This document shows, piece after piece, positions 1-5,457 of a stretch of DNA of 11,481 nt. The translations under genes and the position numbers were made by a program. Location: NCBI GenBank assembly GCA_035655355.1, contig DASRUQ010000012.1:1-11481 (forward strand), in the 5' to 3' direction. The stretch's first letter is position 1. Every line of letters begins with the position of its first letter. The notes beneath the pieces are model-generated. The model was not told the DNA's origin. It did not search any database and worked only from the letters and a program-made list of their open reading frames with translations. The DNA comes from 2-12-FULL-43-11 sp035655355 (GTDB lineage Bacteria; Patescibacteriota; Minisyncoccia; UBA6257; Colwellbacteraceae).

Positions 1-1
1 T

Positions 2-313
2 GACACCGACCAGGCGCTTTTCATCAGCATCTCCAAGGGGAAGAGCCCTAAAGTCTTAGGGCGCATCATCCCCCGCACTATTCAAAGAATGGTGGATTAT
101 TACGGCCGAGCAGCCGGGATTCCTAATAGGATTACTCCTCACAAATTACGCCACCAATTTGCCACCGACCTACTTATGAATGGAGCCGATTTAAGAAGTG
201 TGCAGGAACTTCTGGGCCACGCCAATATCACCACCACCCAGATTTACACTCACGTTACCAATAAAGAGCTTCACGAAGTTCACGACGCCTTCCACGGCAG
301 GAGGAGAAAATAG
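2..313 (+). CDS. Tyrosine recombinase / Xer-like integrase, C-terminal fragment (5' end outside window)
   Basis: This is the last 103 residues of a site-specific DNA recombinase of the tyrosine (phage integrase/XerCD) family, which cuts and rejoins DNA through a covalent phosphotyrosine. The frame is open from base 2, so the gene enters from the left and the first in-window ATG (89) is internal. Three catalytic elements are visible: box II HKLRH (fragment residues 47-51, His and Arg), the LLGH histidine (residue 73), and the nucleophile Tyr in TTTQIYTHV (residue 82). The box I arginine and the core-binding domain lie outside the window. The stretch LLGHANITTTQIYTHV is typical of XerC/XerD and of the single Xer proteins of reduced genomes, so chromosome dimer resolution is more likely than phage integration. 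No phage or transposon genes are visible here, but the fragment cannot settle this. The gene ends TAG one base before the end of the convergent dehydrogenase gene. Confidence 0.88.
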   Translation, partial: DTDQALFISISKGKSPKVLGRIIPRTIQRMVDYYGRAAGIPNRITPHKLRHQFATDLLMNGADLRSVQELLGHANITTTQIYTHVTNKELHEVHDAFHGRRRK

Positions 314-314
314 T

Positions 315-1454
315 TTATTTTTTAGAAAGTTTGATACGCGCCAGCTCCATGGCTACGAAGCGGGGATTCTTTTTTTCCGCCACTGATTTCCGCAACACGG
401 CCTGGGTGGTTTTCCTGATTTTTTTATCCACCAAATCAAACATACGCTTGGGGTTGTAACCGCGATATTCGGCATAGGAGGAGATAACACCGCCGGCGTT
501 AGCAATCATATCAGGCACTATCATAATTCCCTTTTGCCAGAGCCAGTTTTCTACGTTTTCACGCATAGGGATATTAGCTCCCTCAACTATAATCTTCGCT
601 TTAATACTGCTTTTATTTTTGTCGTTAATAACATCCGTGACAGAAGCCGGGATCAAGATATCAACTTTCAGACCGAAAATGGCGTCACGGGTTATTTTTT
701 TACCAGGCTTATAATCGGCAACTGATTTTCTTTCTTTCTTCAACGCCATTAATTTTTTGTAGTCCAATCCATTGGCGTTATAGATACCTCCCCGACTATC
801 GGCCACCGCCACAACTTTAGCGCCCACCTCTTCCAAATATTTGAAAGCAAAAGTTCCCACATTGCCGAAGCCCTCTATGGCAATGGTCGCTCCTTTAATA
901 TTCAAACCATAAACTTCGGCGGCTACCGCCGTGGCCTGAGCTACTCCAAACCCCGTGCTGCCAAATTCATGCGGGATGCCGCAGCGCTCTCCTTTCTTGC
1001 CGAAGATTTTCATGCACAGATCGGCTGGCTTGCCGGTCGCAGACCTCCAGTTTCCCGTGGCTTCCACAAACCACTTCATTTCTCTTTCACCTGTGTTAAC
1101 ATCGGGCCCCGCGATATACATTTTAGGAGTCAGTAATTGAATAGCTCTGGCGAAACTCTGCATATATTGTTTTTTTAAATCTTCCGAACCGCCGGGCCAG
1201 ATAATCCCGCCCTTGGCTCCACCGAAAGGAATATCGGCTAAAGCATTTTTAAAAGTCATGGTTCTCGCTAACCGGGCCACTTCAACTTCTGTTACATCCG
1301 GTGTCATTCTAATACCGCCCTTACCCATACCTAAGGTTGTGCTATCAATCACCAGGAAACCGCGCATACCAAGCTTAGGGTCGTAAACTTTAACGACTAC
1401 TTCCGGTCCGATTTTATCTTCGCTGGTTTTATTTTTTGTTTTAATTTGTTTCAT
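315..1454 (-). CDS. gdhA: Glu/Leu/Phe/Val dehydrogenase, most likely glutamate dehydrogenase
   Basis: The 379-residue protein should catalyse reversible oxidative deamination of an amino acid, probably glutamate to 2-oxoglutarate plus ammonia, using NAD(P). The dimerisation/substrate domain holds GKGGIRM (Lys45), TFKNAL (Lys69), PFGGAKGGI (catalytic Lys81) and GPDVNT (catalytic Asp118). The Rossmann domain has GFGNVG (195-200), followed by EGAN (291-294) and PDMIANAGGVISSYAE (from 314). Lys45 and Ser326 occupy the positions that in clostridial-type glutamate dehydrogenase contact the substrate gamma-carboxylate; leucine dehydrogenases have hydrophobic residues there. That favours glutamate, though the exact substrate and cofactor are inferred. 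The protein is somewhat short for the family (usually about 410-450), mainly at the N-terminus. The frame stays open to 1532, but that extension is translated tRNA sequence, so the ATG at 1454 is the start. It lies 2 bases from the tRNA 3' end, leaving no room for a ribosome binding site. Confidence 0.88.
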   Translation of the reverse strand: MKQIKTKNKTSEDKIGPEVVVKVYDPKLGMRGFLVIDSTTLGMGKGGIRMTPDVTEVEVARLARTMTFKNALADIPFGGAKGGIIWPGGSEDLKKQYMQSFARAIQLLTPKMYIAGPDVNTGEREMKWFVEATGNWRSATGKPADLCMKIFGKKGERCGIPHEFGSTGFGVAQATAVAAEVYGLNIKGATIAIEGFGNVGTFAFKYLEEVGAKVVAVADSRGGIYNANGLDYKKLMALKKERKSVADYKPGKKITRDAIFGLKVDILIPASVTDVINDKNKSSIKAKIIVEGANIPMRENVENWLWQKGIMIVPDMIANAGGVISSYAEYRGYNPKRMFDLVDKKIRKTTQAVLRKSVAEKKNPRFVAMELARIKLSKK

Positions 1455-1456
1455 AG

Positions 1457-1538
1457 TGCCCCCGAGAGGATTTGAACCTCTAACCCTTGCAGGACGTGCT
1501 CCTAAGGCACGCGCGTATGCCAATTCCGCCACGGGGGC
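1457..1538 (-). tRNA. tRNA-Leu (anticodon UAG)
   Basis: An 82-nt class II tRNA can be folded by eye on the minus strand. The acceptor GCCCCCG pairs with CGGGGGC and the discriminator is A. The D arm is GCG...CGC around GAATTGGCATA. The anticodon stem CGTGC/GCACG encloses loop CTTAGGA, giving anticodon TAG, which reads CUN leucine codons. The long variable arm is TCCTGCAAGGGTT with a CCT/AGG stem, as expected for leucine. The T arm is AGAGG/CCTCT with loop TTCAAAT. No CCA is encoded: the base after the discriminator is C and then TATG, so a CCA-adding enzyme is needed. The 3' end nearly touches the dehydrogenase start codon, suggesting one transcript that tRNA processing separates. Confidence 0.95.
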
Positions 1539-1552
1539 AGTTATATAGATAA

Positions 1553-1581
1553 ATACTAGTATAACTTGACTATTTATTCAA
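1553..1581 (-). promoter_or_regulatory. Candidate promoter for tRNA-Leu and the dehydrogenase
   Basis: Read on the minus strand there is a -35 TTGAAT (1576-1581), a 17-base spacer and a -10 TAGTAT (1553-1558). This would start transcription near 1546, about 8 bases before the mature tRNA 5' end, a normal distance for a tRNA promoter. The -10 matches the consensus at only 4 of 6 positions. It lies inside a perfect 10-bp palindrome ATACTAGTAT (1553-1562) that could be an operator or chance. Confidence 0.45.
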
Positions 1582-1594
1582 AATATGGTACTAA
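1566..1594 (+). promoter_or_regulatory. Candidate promoter for the SPFH protein gene
   Basis: A good -35 TTGACT (1566-1571) is followed after 17 bases by a weak -10 TACTAA (1589-1594), which would start transcription near 1601. It interleaves with the divergent minus-strand promoter at 1553-1581. If real, the ATG at 1585 lies upstream of the transcript start, which supports starting the SPFH gene at 1690. Confidence 0.35.
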
Positions 1595-1604
1595 TTAAAG
1601 TACA

Positions 1605-1626
1605 GAACAGCACGGTCGTACTGTTC
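1605..1626 (+). repeat. Inverted repeat GAACAG-N10-CTGTTC in the SPFH leader
   Basis: GAACAG (1605-1610) and CTGTTC (1621-1626) form a perfect 6-bp inverted repeat around a 10-base loop. An overlapping alternative, AGTAC/GTACT (1599-1603 with 1618-1622), excludes it. It lies just after the predicted transcript start, so it could be an operator or a leader hairpin. No known binding-site consensus clearly fits the spacing. Confidence 0.35.
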
Positions 1627-1689
1627 CTTAATAACTTAATTAACGTGGTGTCCGATGAATCCTTCACGGGAGAAATCGGATACAAGTAT

Positions 1690-2586
1690 ATGATAATAAT
1701 CATAGCACTAGCACTCATAGTGATAGGAATCACCGGCGCCATAGTCTATTACGGCTTGGTCCAGATTCCCGCCAGTCCCCCGCATGTCGCCGTGGTCCAA
1801 GTTCTCGGCGAAAGACGGAATTGGGTGAAAGGAGAAGGCTGGAGATTTTTCTTCGGCTATCCCTTCCTTATGGATTTTGTCCTGGTGGACAGATCTAACA
1901 TCAACGTGGACTTTTCTCCGGAACAAGTAAGAACTCCTGATAATGCTGAATTAGACATTAGGATAAGTCTTACTTTCCACCCCGATTATCAGAACCCCGA
2001 ATCTCTCAACGTTTACCTTGATAACAAAGGTGAAGCCGGAGTTACCAACATCCTTAAAGATGTTGTCTCTCAGAGAGTATTGCAGTGGGCTCGCTCTACC
2101 ACCGAAGGGCCACAAACGTGGCAAGAGGCGCAGGGCAAGATCGTGGAAGCGATAGAAGTCATTCTGCAGAAGATTCTCGGAGTGAATGAACTCACCGAGG
2201 AACAGAAGCAGAATTTCACCAGAGGCGCGGGGAACTGCAGGCTACCTAGCTTTGGCATCGTCCTAGACCGTCTGAACGTGGATAAAATCGCGATTACAGG
2301 CGAAATGGCCGCCAAGGCTCAAAAGGCCGCAGGGGAAATTCTGGAACGTGAAGCCGAAATAATTGAGTTGGATCACATTGGTGATAGGATGAATGCCCTA
2401 AAAGAGAAAACTGGGCTAAGTATCCTTGAGGCCGCCAATTTCGTCATGGCGGATCTCGGTAAAGTTACCAAACAAGTGAACGACCACAATTACAAGGTTC
2501 AGTTCCCGCGCGGAACCGGCAAAGCATTAGAGGAGATCGCTCCGCTAATCCGCTCGGCTCTGCGTGGCGATAGATCTCTTGATTAA
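1690..2586 (+). CDS. SPFH/band 7 domain membrane protein
   Basis: The protein (298 residues from this start) belongs to the stomatin/prohibitin/flotillin/HflK-HflC (SPFH) group, which forms membrane-anchored oligomers that scaffold other membrane proteins or modulate proteases. One hydrophobic helix (residues 2-24) is followed by an SPFH-like region (about 26-203) with PPHVAVVQVLGER, GWRFFFGYPF, a VDRSNINVDF strand and an AELDIRISLTF strand. Next comes an Ala/Glu-rich helical stretch (about 204-240), as in the post-SPFH coiled coil, and a C-terminal tail without further membrane segments. The frame is open from an ATG at 1585, which would add 35 residues ahead of the membrane helix. I prefer 1690 because the helix then sits at the N-terminus as in relatives, and because a candidate promoter places the transcript start after 1585. 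Neither start has a clear ribosome binding site. FtsH, a known partner of some SPFH proteins, is encoded elsewhere in this window. The family call is firm in general shape, but the subgroup is not resolved. Confidence 0.75.
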   Translation: MIIIIALALIVIGITGAIVYYGLVQIPASPPHVAVVQVLGERRNWVKGEGWRFFFGYPFLMDFVLVDRSNINVDFSPEQVRTPDNAELDIRISLTFHPDYQNPESLNVYLDNKGEAGVTNILKDVVSQRVLQWARSTTEGPQTWQEAQGKIVEAIEVILQKILGVNELTEEQKQNFTRGAGNCRLPSFGIVLDRLNVDKIAITGEMAAKAQKAAGEILEREAEIIELDHIGDRMNALKEKTGLSILEAANFVMADLGKVTKQVNDHNYKVQFPRGTGKALEEIAPLIRSALRGDRSLD

Positions 2587-2604
2587 TAGCTAAAGACAAA
2601 TAAC

Positions 2605-3000
2605 ATGGACAAGAACCAAAAGGCTCCTAGATGGATTCTCAAATCCCTTCTAGCCCTCATCGTCATCGGCATTCTCGCCTTGGCTTTTGTCTTCGGAGGA
2701 GGTCTTTTCAGTAAAATCGCCGGCAATTGGTCCGCGGAGTCTAATAGTAAGACCTGCGCTACCTGGAACGGTGATCAGTTGGAATTAAACCTCATCCCTG
2801 GCAAATGGACTTGCTGGGTTAAGGCCCCGCCTCACGCTACAGTGAGGATAGATTCGGACGTCGATGGAGATATCAAATTCATAGACGGTTCCGGATTTAA
2901 AATAGGTCCCGATCAAAATAATTGGGAAGGTCTCAGAAAGACCATCTTCCAATTTACGAGTTCGGAACCCGGCACGGTAACCATCACGGTTGAGCGCTAA
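2605..3000 (+). CDS. Small membrane-anchored protein of unknown function
   Basis: I do not recognise this 131-residue protein. It has a short basic N-terminus (KNQKAPRWILK), one membrane helix (about residues 11-33), then an outward-facing region of about 95 residues. That region is rich in alternating hydrophobic residues, Thr, Asp and Gly, and ends in GTVTITVER, which suggests a compact beta-sandwich. Two cysteines (51 and 70) could form a disulfide, and four tryptophans fall in the ectodomain (42, 54, 68, 71). The gene lies 18 bases after the SPFH gene on the same strand and is followed immediately by a terminator, so the two probably form a bicistronic unit and may act together at the membrane. 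The ATG at 2605 is chosen because it gives the classical positive-then-hydrophobic N-terminus. No ribosome binding site is visible. Confidence 0.7.
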   Translation: MDKNQKAPRWILKSLLALIVIGILALAFVFGGGLFSKIAGNWSAESNSKTCATWNGDQLELNLIPGKWTCWVKAPPHATVRIDSDVDGDIKFIDGSGFKIGPDQNNWEGLRKTIFQFTSSEPGTVTITVER

Positions 3001-3002
3001 AC

Positions 3003-3034
3003 AAAAACCCGCCTCTTAATAAAGGCGGGTTTTT
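3003..3034. terminator. Bidirectional Rho-independent terminator
   Basis: AAAAACCCGCCT (3003-3014) and AGGCGGGTTTTT (3023-3034) are perfect 12-base inverse complements around an 8-base loop. The A-run on one side and T-run on the other give a GC-rich stem with a U-tract in either direction. It sits between the ends of two converging units, the SPFH pair (stop at 3000) and the pilin unit (last stop at 3058), and should end both. Confidence 0.93.
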
Positions 3035-3057
3035 AAATTGCTTTTAATTTAGATTTA

Positions 3058-3405
3058 CTAAGTTCCTAAAAGTCCGGTAATAACAGTAACGATACCTTTA
3101 GCGATGAAGCCTACCACAATAGCGATAACAGCGTAGAGAATGTAGTGTTTGGCTTTATCAAGGTTGCCCTCAATGGCGCCAGCCGTCAAATACATATAAG
3201 CGGCCCAAAGCATAAATAAGGCGGCTAAGACGACCAAAAGGCCAAAGCCCCAGTTCATTATGCTGTTAACTATTCCGGGGATGTTTATGGTTCCGGAAGT
3301 AGCGATAGGGGTTACGCCGCCCGGTCCTTGAGCGCTAACGGTAGCGACCTGTGAAGCTAAAAGCAAAGCAGTTGAAGTTATTTTTGACTTGAATTTATTT
3401 ATCAT
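3058..3405 (-). CDS. Pilin-like two-helix membrane protein, paralog 3 (type IV secretion pilin/TrbC-VirB2-like)
   Basis: This 115-residue protein has a conventional signal peptide: a basic start (MINKFKSK), a hydrophobic stretch, and a probable cleavage site after ATVSA at residue 25. The mature protein is short and Gly/Pro/Thr-rich, then has two membrane helices (about 53-76 and 87-112) joined by a small polar loop (IEGNLDKAK). This is the architecture of VirB2/TrbC-type pilins and of the pilin-like proteins common in CPR genomes. Motifs WAAYMYLTAGA and DKAKHYILYAVIAIV line up with the two proteins encoded upstream, so the three are paralogs. Unlike them it has no cysteine and a longer leader, and 60 bases containing inverted repeats separate it from its neighbour, so it may be expressed differently. 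It is the last gene before the terminator. Assembly into a filament is inferred from the family shape; no secretion ATPase or assembly gene is present in this window. Confidence 0.72.
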   Translation of the reverse strand: MINKFKSKITSTALLLASQVATVSAQGPGGVTPIATSGTINIPGIVNSIMNWGFGLLVVLAALFMLWAAYMYLTAGAIEGNLDKAKHYILYAVIAIVVGFIAKGIVTVITGLLGT

Positions 3406-3435
3406 ATTTAGTGTTAAACTTCGACCTTTTTATTT

Positions 3436-3469
3436 TTAACAAGATACCACAAAGCCAGCCCTTTGTTAA
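3436..3469 (-). repeat. Alternative hairpins ahead of pilin paralog 3
   Basis: An outer inverted repeat TTAACAA/TTGTTAA (3436-3442 with 3463-3469) encloses and competes with an inner hairpin ACAAAG-CCAGCC-CTTTGT (3449-3466). The two share the right-hand arm, so only one can form at a time. The structure overlaps the stop codon of the upstream pilin gene and lies in the only sizeable gap of the minus-strand unit. It could tune RNA stability or readthrough into the last pilin gene; this role is inferred. Confidence 0.4.
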
Positions 3470-3828
3470 GAGCACAGGCCGCTGTTATCAACTCCTAATA
3501 GCTGAGTAACGATAACGACTAACCCTTTAGCAAGCAGGATGACGACTAATCCGATCACGGTATAAATCATGATATTCTTGCCATCTTCAAATCTTTTAGG
3601 ATTTTCCGCGGCAGTCAGTATTTTAAAAGCGGCGTAGAGAATCATTAAGCCGGCTATCGGAATAGAAACGGCTATTATAAAGTTGGTAATACTATTAATA
3701 ATATCGCAGACATTAGTAGGGATACCGGCTGGAGGGTTGATACTGAAAGCTCCACTACCCGAAGAACCGGAGCCTCCACCATCTGTCTGGAAAACCTGAG
3801 CGAATGCTTTTTGTATTAAAAAATTCAT
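3466..3828 (-). CDS. Pilin-like two-helix membrane protein, paralog 2
   Basis: This 120-residue member of the pilin-like triplet begins with a very short leader, MNFLIQKAFA, followed by Gln, then a Gly/Ser-rich linker (GGGSGSSGSG, about residues 17-26). Two membrane helices (about 47-73 and 87-112) follow, joined by the polar loop ENPKRFEDGKN. Motifs INSITNFIIAVSIPIAGLMI and YAAFKILTAA align closely with paralog 1. Two cysteines, Cys41 just before helix 1 and Cys119 one residue from the C-terminus, would lie on the same side of the membrane in a hairpin topology and could form a disulfide closing the two ends. The gene starts 3 bases after the stop of paralog 1, so translation is probably coupled. 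The family assignment (type IV secretion pilin-like) rests on shape and on similarity among the three. Confidence 0.75.
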   Translation of the reverse strand: MNFLIQKAFAQVFQTDGGGSGSSGSGAFSINPPAGIPTNVCDIINSITNFIIAVSIPIAGLMILYAAFKILTAAENPKRFEDGKNIMIYTVIGLVVILLAKGLVVIVTQLLGVDNSGLCS

Positions 3829-3831
3829 AAT

Positions 3832-4143
3832 TTATCCCGATAAGGCTCTAGTTATTAAGCTAACTAAAATATAAGACCCAAAGACTATAAATAAACCTAT
3901 TACAGCTCCTATAATAGCATTTTTGCCCTGTTCATACCTACCTTCCGACCCGGCCGCGGTGAGTATCAGAAAACCCCCGTAAAGAATAACGAGAACCGCC
4001 AATGGTATGGAAACTTCGAGTAAAAAAGTAATTAAATTATTTATCAACTGGGAAAGATTGTCCCAGGAAGTGCATGCCGGTTGCCCAGGGCCACCACATG
4101 GAACAATTCCTTGCGCTGAAGCTATTTTTACAAAATCAAACAT
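3832..4143 (-). CDS. Pilin-like two-helix membrane protein, paralog 1
   Basis: This 103-residue first member of the triplet has a short leader MFDFVKIASA followed by Gln, then a cysteine-containing loop CGGPGQPAC (Cys16 and Cys24) that could form a small disulfide ring. Helices follow at about 35-63 (LINNLITFLLEVSIPLAVLV and onward) and 75-100, joined by the loop AAGSEGRYEQGKN. The segment EVSIPLAVLVILYGGFLILTAA matches paralog 2 almost position by position. It starts 25 bases after the stop of the solute-binding protein gene on the same strand, so it should share its transcript. It is comparable in size to VirB2/TrbC pilins. Which paralog is the major subunit, if any filament is made, cannot be told from sequence. 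Confidence 0.75.
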   Translation of the reverse strand: MFDFVKIASAQGIVPCGGPGQPACTSWDNLSQLINNLITFLLEVSIPLAVLVILYGGFLILTAAGSEGRYEQGKNAIIGAVIGLFIVFGSYILVSLITRALSG

Positions 4144-4168
4144 TTTTATATCTTGGTCTCTGCCTTTA

Positions 4169-5443
4169 TCATTGGGAAATAGAATTCAGGTAGTCTTCCG
4201 CTCCCCTCAAAGCTTTATCGGGGGTTAATCTGCCTGACAATACTGATTCTACCATATTATCAAAGGCGTTTTTTACCTCTACATCATCCGGCTGGAGCCA
4301 ACTTTTAGCTGTCAGGGCCTGGGCGGCAAAAACTCCCAGGGTGGGGCTGTTAAGGTATTGGCTGATAAGGCTTCTTAGGGCGGGCGGCTTAGCGCCGGCG
4401 GTAGCGTAGTTGGAGGCTGTGGCTGAGTCGGTAGCCGCGAAAACAACGAAATTCCAAGCAGCTTCTTTAGCTGAGGCCTCGGAAGAAACAGCTAACCCCC
4501 AATAGTTAGGGAAATTCACGGCTTCAGTTTTGTTCATTTGCGGAGCTGGGGCAATGGCAAAGTTTAAAGAAGGGTTCTTAGCTTTGATAGTTGAAACCTG
4601 GGAAGCGTAACCCAACATCATAGCTAATTGCTTCGTTGCGAAAGAATCCAAGTCGGGCTTAAAGGAATCTCCCCAGGTGTAATAAAGATTGCCGTATTTA
4701 GCGAATTGCGTATAAAAGTTAAGTGTCTTTAACCCCTGCTCGTTAGAAATCGCCACCCGGCCTAAGCTGTCTTTCATAGGAGCACCGAATTGGAGGAAAA
4801 GGAGATTAAGAATATCGGGGGCGTTAGTAACCGATTTGGAAGTCGCTCCGATACCAAGCCCTGATTTAGCAATAGCGCCCTTACTCCCGAATTCGCGGGT
4901 ACGTAAAATATCTGCTTTAACCTCATCCCAGGTAACCGGGGGCACCGCGATCCTTTTATTATCAAAAATGTCCCTGTTATAAAAGAGAGCGAGGGTATCT
5001 ATGGATAAAGGCAGGGAATATATCTGGCCTTGATAGACAAAGTCTTCTTCGGCTACTTCCGGGAAAAAATTTCTGAAAGCAGAGAGAGTGATGGCCTCGT
5101 CGGTTGCCGGAATAATTTTATTGCCGTGTTTTAAAAGCCAGGAGTTTTTGAAAAAGAAAATATCGGGGCCTTTATTGGCGGCGAGACCATCCAAGAGTTG
5201 CTTTTCATAACTGGCCTCGGGTACTTGCGTATATTTAACAGTGTTGCCTGGATACTTATTTTGGAAAGAACTAATAGCCCCACTCCAAAGTTTAGGGTCA
5301 TCAACTCCCCAAGCCTGCAGAGTCACCCTGCCTCCTATGTCTTGACGAAGCCCCGGAATGATACCCAAAAAAACAAGCAGGAAGAAAAGGACTATGAATC
5401 CAGCTGTACTTAATATAACTAACTGCGGTCTGGTAAATTGCAT
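4169..5443 (-). CDS. Membrane-anchored extracellular solute-binding protein, family 1 (MalE/UgpB-like)
   Basis: This 424-residue protein resembles the family 1 periplasmic binding proteins that capture sugars or sugar derivatives for ABC importers. One hydrophobic helix (about residues 9-30) is followed directly by the mature fold: VTLQAWGVDDPKLWSGAISSFQNKYPG (first strand and helix), GPDIFFFKNSWL, YQGQIYSLPLSIDTLALFYNRDIFD (a hallmark region), a central NFYTQFAKYG segment, MMLGYASQVSTI, and a C-terminal ANFPNYWGLAVSS-type region with EAAWNFVVFAAT. There is no lipobox cysteine and no clear signal peptidase site, so the helix probably stays as an uncleaved anchor. Length is normal for the family. 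The gene lies 14 bases after gyrA and 25 bases before the pilin triplet, without its own obvious promoter or ribosome binding site. No permease or ATPase gene is nearby, so either the transporter is elsewhere or the protein acts as a surface binding protein. The ligand is unknown. Confidence 0.85.
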   Translation of the reverse strand: MQFTRPQLVILSTAGFIVLFFLLVFLGIIPGLRQDIGGRVTLQAWGVDDPKLWSGAISSFQNKYPGNTVKYTQVPEASYEKQLLDGLAANKGPDIFFFKNSWLLKHGNKIIPATDEAITLSAFRNFFPEVAEEDFVYQGQIYSLPLSIDTLALFYNRDIFDNKRIAVPPVTWDEVKADILRTREFGSKGAIAKSGLGIGATSKSVTNAPDILNLLFLQFGAPMKDSLGRVAISNEQGLKTLNFYTQFAKYGNLYYTWGDSFKPDLDSFATKQLAMMLGYASQVSTIKAKNPSLNFAIAPAPQMNKTEAVNFPNYWGLAVSSEASAKEAAWNFVVFAATDSATASNYATAGAKPPALRSLISQYLNSPTLGVFAAQALTAKSWLQPDDVEVKNAFDNMVESVLSGRLTPDKALRGAEDYLNSISQ

Positions 5444-5457
5444 ATGACTAATATTAC

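Noticed and set aside
1455..1532. N-terminal extension of the dehydrogenase beginning MAELAYARALGARPARV
   Set aside because: It is a translation of the tRNA-Leu gene, a familiar artefact; the true start is the ATG at 1454.
2..1538. Integrative element using tRNA-Leu as attachment site with the nearby recombinase
   Set aside because: I found no second copy of the tRNA 3' end in the window and no phage or plasmid genes, and the recombinase looks Xer-like.
1605..1626. LexA/SOS box reading of GAACAG-N10-CTGTTC
   Set aside because: The half-site spacing fits neither the Bacillus type (GAAC-N4-GTTC) nor the E. coli type (CTGT-N8-ACAG).
1585..1689. 35-residue N-terminal extension of the SPFH protein
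   Set aside because: It precedes the membrane helix, and its start codon lies within the candidate promoter. Rejected with moderate certainty only.
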